From Ramicandelaber brevisporus (Eukaryota; Kickxellomycota; Ramicandelaberales; Ramicandelaberaceae), in the NCBI GenBank assembly GCA_025201865.1, contig MU602726.1:1-64000 (forward strand): a stretch of 64,000 nt of DNA, in the 5' to 3' direction. Within the stretch, counting starts at the first letter, position 1. Each line of letters begins with the position of its first letter. The notes beneath the pieces are model-generated. The model made no database searches. It was not told the DNA's origin and saw nothing but the letters and a program-made list of their open reading frames with translations. This document shows, piece after piece, positions 58,870 to 64,000 of the stretch. The translations under genes were made by a program, and so were the position numbers.

Positions 58870-58893
58870 GCAGATCGCGAGTGCTGACCCTCT
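58870..58893 (+). promoter_or_regulatory. Shared ribosomal-protein promoter motif, eL30 copy
   Basis: GCAGATCG (58870-58877) and ACCCTCT (58887-58893) lie 75-98 bp before the eL30 ATG; a second CCCTCTC follows at 58910. The pair matches that upstream of eL18. Confidence 0.45.
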
Positions 58894-58967
58894 AGACGGG
58901 TTGATTACGCCCTCTCGAATCCGCCCTCACAAACAGCAGAAAAAAGTAAAGAGACCGATCGCAAAAC

Positions 58968-59303
58968 ATGGCACCAGTCGCTCAGTCCAAGTCGAAGAAG
59001 TCGCATGAGAACATCAACACGCGCCTCGCTCTGGTGATGAAGAGCGGTAAGGTGTCGATCGGCTACAAGACCACCGTCAAGGCCATCCGCAACGGCAAGG
59101 CCAAGATGGTCATTCTGTCTGGCAACTGCCCACCACTTCGCAAGTCGGAGATCAACTACTACGCCATGCTTGCTAAGGTGCCAGTTATCAACTACTCGGA
59201 GAACAACTCGGCTCTTGGTACCGCCTGCCGTAAGTACTACTCCGTCGGTATGCTGTCCATCATTGATTCTGGTGACTCTGACATCCTTAAGGCTCAGGCT
59301 TAA
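58968..59303 (+). CDS. RPL30: 60S ribosomal protein L30 (eL30)
   Basis: This is a cytosolic large-subunit ribosomal protein of 111 residues. The eL30 core is complete: [40 protein letters not shown], and the ending [14 protein letters not shown]. The coding region is uninterrupted. Yeast RPL30 is known for autoregulated splicing of an early intron, and that control cannot operate here unless an intron lies in the 5' UTR. Codon use is strongly C-ending. Confidence 0.98.
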   Translation: MAPVAQSKSKKSHENINTRLALVMKSGKVSIGYKTTVKAIRNGKAKMVILSGNCPPLRKSEINYYAMLAKVPVINYSENNSALGTACRKYYSVGMLSIIDSGDSDILKAQA

Positions 59304-59529
59304 ATTCTTTTTTCAAAGAACAAAAAACCCTCCACCATGAATCGATATCACAAATTGCCATAATACATTTGTTTCTCTTTACTGCGATGACTTTCGAAGG
59401 CACAGCGATGACTTGCTCGGCTGTTGAGACTACACGAGAAGAGAAAGCTAACGAAAGTGAGGTTGAGGGGAGAATGACCAATTTGCTAAACACTGCCAAA
59501 ATTTAAAGACGAAAAGACACAAGCTGAAA

Positions 59530-60126
59530 ATGATAGCCATTAAAAGACACGGGTGGAGATGTGCTCAAGCCTTTTTGCGGCAGAGCAGCCACCATGCTAG
59601 CGCACGACTGCTTTCGAGCCATGCGACGCCACAGATTAGCCAAGCGACCGAGATCTACACTGGCTCAAAAACGAGGCTGGTGCGGTCACTCCGCGTCCTG
59701 ACTATGCTGTCAACCTGCGGTTCCATTACTGGCGCAGCGGTGCCATTGACATTTGCCTCATCACTTTCCGAAGTATCACATACCGTGATTGCAGTTGGAG
59801 TTGGCGGAATCACATTCAGCGTCATGTCGACCGCTTTGGTCCATCTCATGTTTGCACCGTATGTTGTTCGCATCACCAAGCCTGCATCCGAAGAATTGAC
59901 ACCAGAGTCCACGCTTCATTTTGATACGACGACACTGTGGGGAACCGACAAGGCACACCAGGTTAGAATAGGCGACTTGGTTCCACCTCCGCCAAAGAGA
60001 CCGGATGTGACATGGGCACATGCCAAGAAAGACACGCTGTTCACTCTGTCTGCCAACGACAAGAGCGAGCTGTCTGACGAGTGTCAAAGGCTAATTGATC
60101 TGACATCCAAGCAACCTAAAGAATAA
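59530..60126 (+). CDS. TMEM70-like mitochondrial inner-membrane protein
   Basis: The 198 residues start with a basic presequence (MIAIKRHGWRCAQAFLRQSS...). The core follows the TMEM70/TMEM186 plan: EIYTGSKTRLVRSLRVLTML, a first membrane segment (SITGAAVPLTFASS), a second (VIAVGVGGITFSVMSTALVH), then LMFAPYVVRITKP and a matrix-facing domain with TLHFDTTTLWG. TMEM70 assists ATP synthase c-ring and complex I assembly in animals; a similar role here is inference. Gene spacing is tight: 227 bp after eL30 and 61 bp before the stop of the next convergent gene. Confidence 0.75.
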   Translation: MIAIKRHGWRCAQAFLRQSSHHASARLLSSHATPQISQATEIYTGSKTRLVRSLRVLTMLSTCGSITGAAVPLTFASSLSEVSHTVIAVGVGGITFSVMSTALVHLMFAPYVVRITKPASEELTPESTLHFDTTTLWGTDKAHQVRIGDLVPPPPKRPDVTWAHAKKDTLFTLSANDKSELSDECQRLIDLTSKQPKE

Positions 60127-60187
60127 AGAATAACGAATAAAAAGAAACGAGACCTTTAAGGAGAAGAATTAACGTGTTCAAGTTGTG

Positions 60188-61891
60188 TTAGTAAAAGTCT
60201 TGACTCAAGTGAGACCAGCTGGTAGTGGACGCGGCTGATGCGGTCAGTGGTGGAAGTAACTTTGGCACCAGCGATGGCGATGGTGCTGGGAATGGTTGTT
60301 GTACAGGATAAGCTACAGTGCCAGGTAATACAGTGTGAGGGGTGGTCAATGGTAGCTGATGTGGCGGCAAGCTGACTACTGGAGGCATCGTTTCGCTGAC
60401 AACCGACTCCAGGTCACTGAGATGAGAGGCTACACGCTCCGTGCGACGAGATGATATCATGTTGGCTGGCTCGTCCTCTTCATCCACCACCGCATTTTGA
60501 TTATCAGCGGCATTGATGCTGACTTGCGAGGATGTACCTTGCTGCTCACTGCTGACGCTGGTGGGGGTTGCCAGCTGTGATTGTTCCTGAGAAAGCTGCT
60601 GGCGCTGCTGTTCAATCTGCTCCTGAAGAGGCACAAGGGCACGGGAGGCTCTGAGCAATGCCATACGATGGAAGTTGATTGTAGACTCGAGCGAACGCAG
60701 CTCATTCTGCTCATGCTCCAGCTCAGTGCGCATACGCGAGTTGCGCTGCTCCATCGCCATGAGATAGGAATACTCGGTAAGAATCTCATCACGGCGAGCA
60801 AGAACATGTTGAACCTGTGGCGCAACAAACAATTGCGTCTCGCGAAGCTGCACAAGCTCATCAATGGCCTCATCGATCTTATCAACAGCATCGGCATCGG
60901 CATCGGCATCAGCATCGGCATCAGCATCAATATCAGCCACTTGATCCTCAAGGACAGCTAGGGGGATATCTGGCTGGCCAAGATTGAGCTCTTCCATCTC
61001 GCGAACAGCAGACTCTAGTGCAGAGAGCGCCACTGAGCCAAGCGATGGATCAACCTTGGACTCTGAACGAGTTTCCAATGGTGCATCGGCAGTGCTTGTC
61101 AGTTCATCTTCGCACTCGCGGTCAGCAGATGTGGCGTCATTGCCTGAGCTTGATGGAGCGTCGGATACATGTGAGTTATCGATGTCAGTGGGTTCATGCT
61201 GAACAGTATCGGCAATATCATCAGTACCACTCTCGTTATCCTCATCATTTTCTACAACTGTGGTATCAGCAGGTCTCGCTGTGACAACATCCTCTTGTAC
61301 TAGAGGCTCATCTTCTTCACTGGCATATGACTTCTCAGTTGGTGCCGACGGAGTTGATAAGACGGATGGAGTTGATGGAGTTGATGGAGCTAATGGAGTT
61401 GGTGGCGTTGGTGGAGTTGGTGGAGCTAATGAGGTAGACGAGGCTAGCGATGCTGGTTTGAATTCAGGCTGCTCGCTGATGCTTGAGGTTGATATTTGAG
61501 GTTGTTGGTGTTGAGGCGTTTCCGTGCTGCGATTGAACAAAGGGATGAACGTGGCGTCTGTCGACTCAACCAATTCCTTGGGTGTGTGAAATCCTCGTTG
61601 GGAGACTCCAGAGTTGACACTTTCAATGCTGCCAGCCAATCCAAGAAGCTCTCCGTTATTTTGATGCCGCAGCATGGCTGACTGTTCATGCTGGTGTTTC
61701 TGCTGCTGCATGTGCTGTCGCATGCGTTGCTGTCGCACGTCTTCCTCGAGAGCTGACGTGAGCAGGGCAACGATCGCGAGCGCTGATGCAAAACTCTGTT
61801 GCACTTGCTCAGTCACCGCAGCACGGCGTTCCTCTGCCCGTTTTTGTTCTTCATCAGCGCTACCAATCTCCACCGCTGAGCTTGTTGCTTG

Positions 61892-61928
<37 letters not shown>

Positions 61929-61984
61929 TTGGAGAAGCGTGGCTGCTGCCTGTTTGCAGCACGCTCAGCCAACGACCGAAGCAT
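60188..61984 (-). CDS. Acidic coiled-coil protein of unknown function
   Basis: Taking the start at Met22 of the open frame (61984) gives 598 residues; the longer frame starts at 62047. Features in order are a Ser run (about 21-30), a Glu/Arg/Gln helix (SADEEQKRAEERRAAVTEQV), a Pro/Thr/Ser linker with PPTPPTP repeats, acidic stretches, a DADADA repeat encoded by GCATCG hexamers (60889-60930), and a coiled coil at about 395-480 (RTELEHEQNELRSLESTINF and QEQIEQQRQQLSQEQSQLA). The C-terminus is Pro/Ser-rich. No membrane segment, signal or known domain was seen. Confidence 0.77.
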
Positions 61985-62468
61985 CTTGGCGAAAAAGGTG
62001 AGTTTGAGGAGGCGAAGAAGAAGAAGAAAGAGTTCGCGAGCTGACAAAGAGAAAACGATAAATCTGAAGTGTAAAATAGTACACGTCAGCTGTGTCTCGC
62101 ATTGTGCATTTACGAAGCACGGCTTGGCACTGACACTGGCACTATCACTGTCTCTGCCACGGACTCCTCGTGTACGTTTGTTTGATTAATGCTCCAAACA
62201 CTTGTGATGGCGTGAATTCTCACAGCTGTTCATGTTAAAATAAAAAGCAATGATTCCTCAGCTTGGCAAAAAAATAAGTTGGCAACGCTAACGACACACG
62301 TCATTGACACTTGCAAGTGGCTCCAGAATTGACCTACAACACGGTGTATATTGCTTCGACTCACTCGTATACCTATCGTGCTCTGTCTTTTCTGTCTTTT
62401 CTGTCTTTTCTTCTTCTCACTCTCACAGTATTCTCATAAATATCTTCAGCTCCTAATAGCACGCTTCA

Positions 62469-62846
62469 ATGAAACCTGCGCTGTTCGCTCTTGCTGTCTT
62501 CACGGCTCTGTCGACTGCCGTGCCTGCAGATATTCCAACCCCAGGCATTCCATCGCCATGTGCAATGAGAGCGAATTAATTAAAAATGATTTATTTTCTG
62601 ACTCTCATTACGCTTCCGTCCAGACCCTTTTGGGGAGGATTCTGGACTCCCTTTTAATCCTCTGAATCTCATATACAATATTGTCTTGTCGTACTCGATA
62701 GACAACATTGCACATGTGACCTTGCGAGAGTGGCGATCTGCTTCACAAAGTATATCCACGACAGCGCTACATGTCACGAAGGCCCATGTTTGGCCAAGAT
62801 GAAGGCTGATCTGCTCCAATGTGCCAAGGATGCCAAGTGTACCTAA
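62469..62846 (+). CDS. Probable small secreted Cys-rich protein, interrupted by an intron or stops
   Basis: A frame starting at 62469 encodes a textbook signal peptide (MKPALFALAVFTALSTAVPA) and then IPTPGIPSPCAMRAN before TAA at 62577. In the same phase, after a second TAA at 62655, a 62-codon stretch to 62846 carries eight cysteines (for example HCTCDLARVAIC and CHEGPCLAKMKADLLQC). A GT at 62560 and AG at 62730 would remove exactly 171 bases including both stops and keep the frame, but the donor (GTGCAA) is poor. Either this is a gene with one intron or a decaying copy. Small secreted Cys-rich proteins are common in fungi; the role is unknown. Confidence 0.4.
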
Positions 62847-63170
62847 GCCTCAAGTAGACACAGCTTCATATTTTGAATGCTTTTACTTACTAACAGAGAT
62901 TGAAACAAAACGAAAGAAGAAGATAAACGAGAATACTATCACAAAGAGAAAGAAATTGAGTGGAAAAGAAATGAGAAAGAACGAATGAGAGTAAAAAGAG
63001 TAAAAAGAGTATAATGAAAAAGGCATAAAGAATGTTCACAGAAGAGAGAAGCAAAGAAAAGAAAAGAAAAAAACACGATCGCGAGCGATAAGGAAGAGGA
63101 AGGAGGGAGAACATAAAGAGGGTAGCATGTGAGTAAACTACTGTCATATTATTTTATTTTATTTTAGTTA
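62847..63170. other. A/G-rich intergenic region
   Basis: AAGAAAG and AAAAGAGT repeats dominate (62905-63110). It separates the Cys-rich reading frame from the stop of the SDR gene. No gene was recognised. Confidence 0.45.
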
Positions 63171-64000
63171 CTAGCATGTAACTGAGAGCTCTTTGGGCCA
63201 AATATCCATCGATCGCCATTCATCAATAACTTCCATCCATGTGAACTCTGAGCAAATGGGGTACATTGGCACAAATCCAGTTCCATGCAACAACTTGGAG
63301 CCATTCAACAGGAACGAGCAGTGATGGCCATTCTTGAGCTGCACCGGATCCAATCTCGGCCCGACTGGAGATGGACGCGCACCAGATGTTCTCACCATCT
63401 CGTCCCAAATTGGCAGATACTGTTCGTTGACCTTCTTGGCAATGACATCGGCCGGAACATTCTTGAACAATAGACGGTGCAGATACGGCATGCGCTTGGT
63501 CTTGACACCAACCGTGTGCATTGCCATTGTTGTGAGCTCAGAGACCAGTCGATGTTCCATTGGCGTCACATTGAAGATCTCGATCCGCTGAGCAGTGGTG
63601 ATGGGGCGACTGTTGGGCATACGACGAGACTGCAGAGCATGCAAGTAGGCGTGGCGACGCTGTGCGCTTGCCATGTCATTGCCGGTCTGGCCAAGTCGCG
63701 CGTTAACGCAGCTATACATGGACGCGTGCCAAATCGCCGCGTGGAGAATCGAGCGAGCCACGTCGCGGACATGGATCATATCGAGCCGGATCTCATCGCC
63801 ATAGTACACCATGGTTGGCTTGCCCTGTCTCCTTGAGATCTCTGCCATCACCAGCATGGAGTTGAATGTCGTGAAATCACCTGGTCCGTACATGAATGCT
63901 GGCCTCAGGAGCACTGTGGGCAAGAACCTCTCGGAGGACATGACAAACTGCTCCGTCTTGGCCAGACAATTGCGAAGAGGAATGCTACCTTGATCAAATG
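63171..64000 (-). CDS. NAD(P)-dependent extended SDR / epimerase-type protein, N-terminus beyond the window
   Basis: The C-terminal 276 residues of an extended short-chain dehydrogenase are visible; the coding frame continues through 64000 without a start. The region corresponding to YxxxK reads NCLAK, followed by TEQFV, then the extended-SDR signature LPTVLLRPAFMYGPGDFTTF, a substrate strand with MVYYGDEIRLDMIHVRDVAR and a long C-terminal domain with LPIWDEMVRTSGARPS. The catalytic Tyr of the family is therefore Asn here. It could be a sterol- or sugar-type SDR or a non-catalytic member; the Rossmann glycine motif lies outside the window. Confidence 0.8.
   Translation of the reverse strand, partial: FDQGSIPLRNCLAKTEQFVMSSERFLPTVLLRPAFMYGPGDFTTFNSMLVMAEISRRQGKPTMVYYGDEIRLDMIHVRDVARSILHAAIWHASMYSCVNARLGQTGNDMASAQRRHAYLHALQSRRMPNSRPITTAQRIEIFNVTPMEHRLVSELTTMAMHTVGVKTKRMPYLHRLLFKNVPADVIAKKVNEQYLPIWDEMVRTSGARPSPVGPRLDPVQLKNGHHCSFLLNGSKLLHGTGFVPMYPICSEFTWMEVIDEWRSMDIWPKELSVTC

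Larger units (their letters stand above)
57558..58967. other. 1.4-kb intergenic region between the coiled-coil gene and eL30
   Basis: This divergent spacer contains three ACGATTACAA-type repeats (57651-57690), AGAAGAC repeats (58075-58125), a GGATGACCGGAT tandem (58492-58531), and the eL30 proximal promoter motif (58870-58893). Open frames inside are low-complexity. No RNA gene was recognised. Confidence 0.5.

Noticed and set aside
58519-58895. Open frames between the GGATGACCGGAT repeat and eL30
   Set aside because: They overlap the eL30 promoter and T-rich leader and show no family features.

Overview
This window is nuclear DNA from a eukaryote, most probably a fungus with a compact, almost intron-free genome. 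Evidence: about 34 long uninterrupted coding regions (including MCM5, SEC3, EFR3, ESA1, BRF1 and three cytosolic ribosomal proteins), short intergenic spacers, a Pol III tRNA gene, an HDEL-tailed ER protein, an 8-cysteine GPI-type surface protein of a kind seen in fungi, and a CTK3-like subunit known from fungal CTDK-I. A complex I subunit (NDUFB9), an MRNIP-type protein and a TMEM70-like protein argue against a Saccharomyces-type yeast and fit an early-diverging fungus (Zoopagomycota-like). That placement is inference.

Layout. 0-11 kb: a long low-complexity protein, then EMG1 and ATP10 (minus), MRNIP-like (plus), CFD1/NUBP2 (minus), NDUFB9 (plus) and a coiled-coil protein (minus). 11-24 kb: MCM5 (minus) and TAF6 (plus) share a divergent promoter that is written twice around a 10-N assembly gap; then mL44, SEC3 and BRF1. 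24-31 kb: an arrestin-like protein, EFR3 and tRNA-Arg(UCU). 31-43 kb: a secreted Ser/Thr/Pro-rich protein, SDF2-like, CTK3, a LITAF-domain protein, a methyltransferase, HOS2/HDAC3-type deacetylase, an unknown membrane protein and a two-TM apyrase. 43-54.8 kb: eL18, a GPI-type Cys-rich protein, an unknown putative DNA-binding protein, a 2.2 kb gene-poor stretch, uS8, a CTK2-like cyclin with an internal 141-bp duplication, and ESA1. 54.9-64 kb: an unknown coiled-coil protein, eL30, TMEM70-like, an unknown acidic coiled-coil protein, an interrupted small secreted Cys-rich gene, and an SDR enzyme running off the right edge.

Genes are often paired head-to-head over 150-270 bp (ATP10/MRNIP, CFD1/NDUFB9, MCM5/TAF6, mL44/SEC3, SDF2/CTK3) or tail-to-tail with as little as 35 bp between stops. 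Leaders and linkers are full of microsatellites and homopeptides, mainly Gln, Asn and Asp. Housekeeping functions dominate: ribosome production and translation (EMG1, eL18, uS8, eL30, mL44), transcription and chromatin (TAF6, BRF1, CTK2-like, CTK3, ESA1, HOS2), mitochondrial assembly (ATP10, TMEM70-like, NDUFB9), and membrane traffic or signalling (SEC3, EFR3, arrestin-like, LITAF). No mobile element, CRISPR array or prokaryote-style operon was seen. The items most worth a second look are the unmerged contig overlap at the gap, the in-frame cyclin duplication, the split secreted Cys-rich gene, a hairpin upstream of uS8, and six lineage-specific proteins of unknown function.
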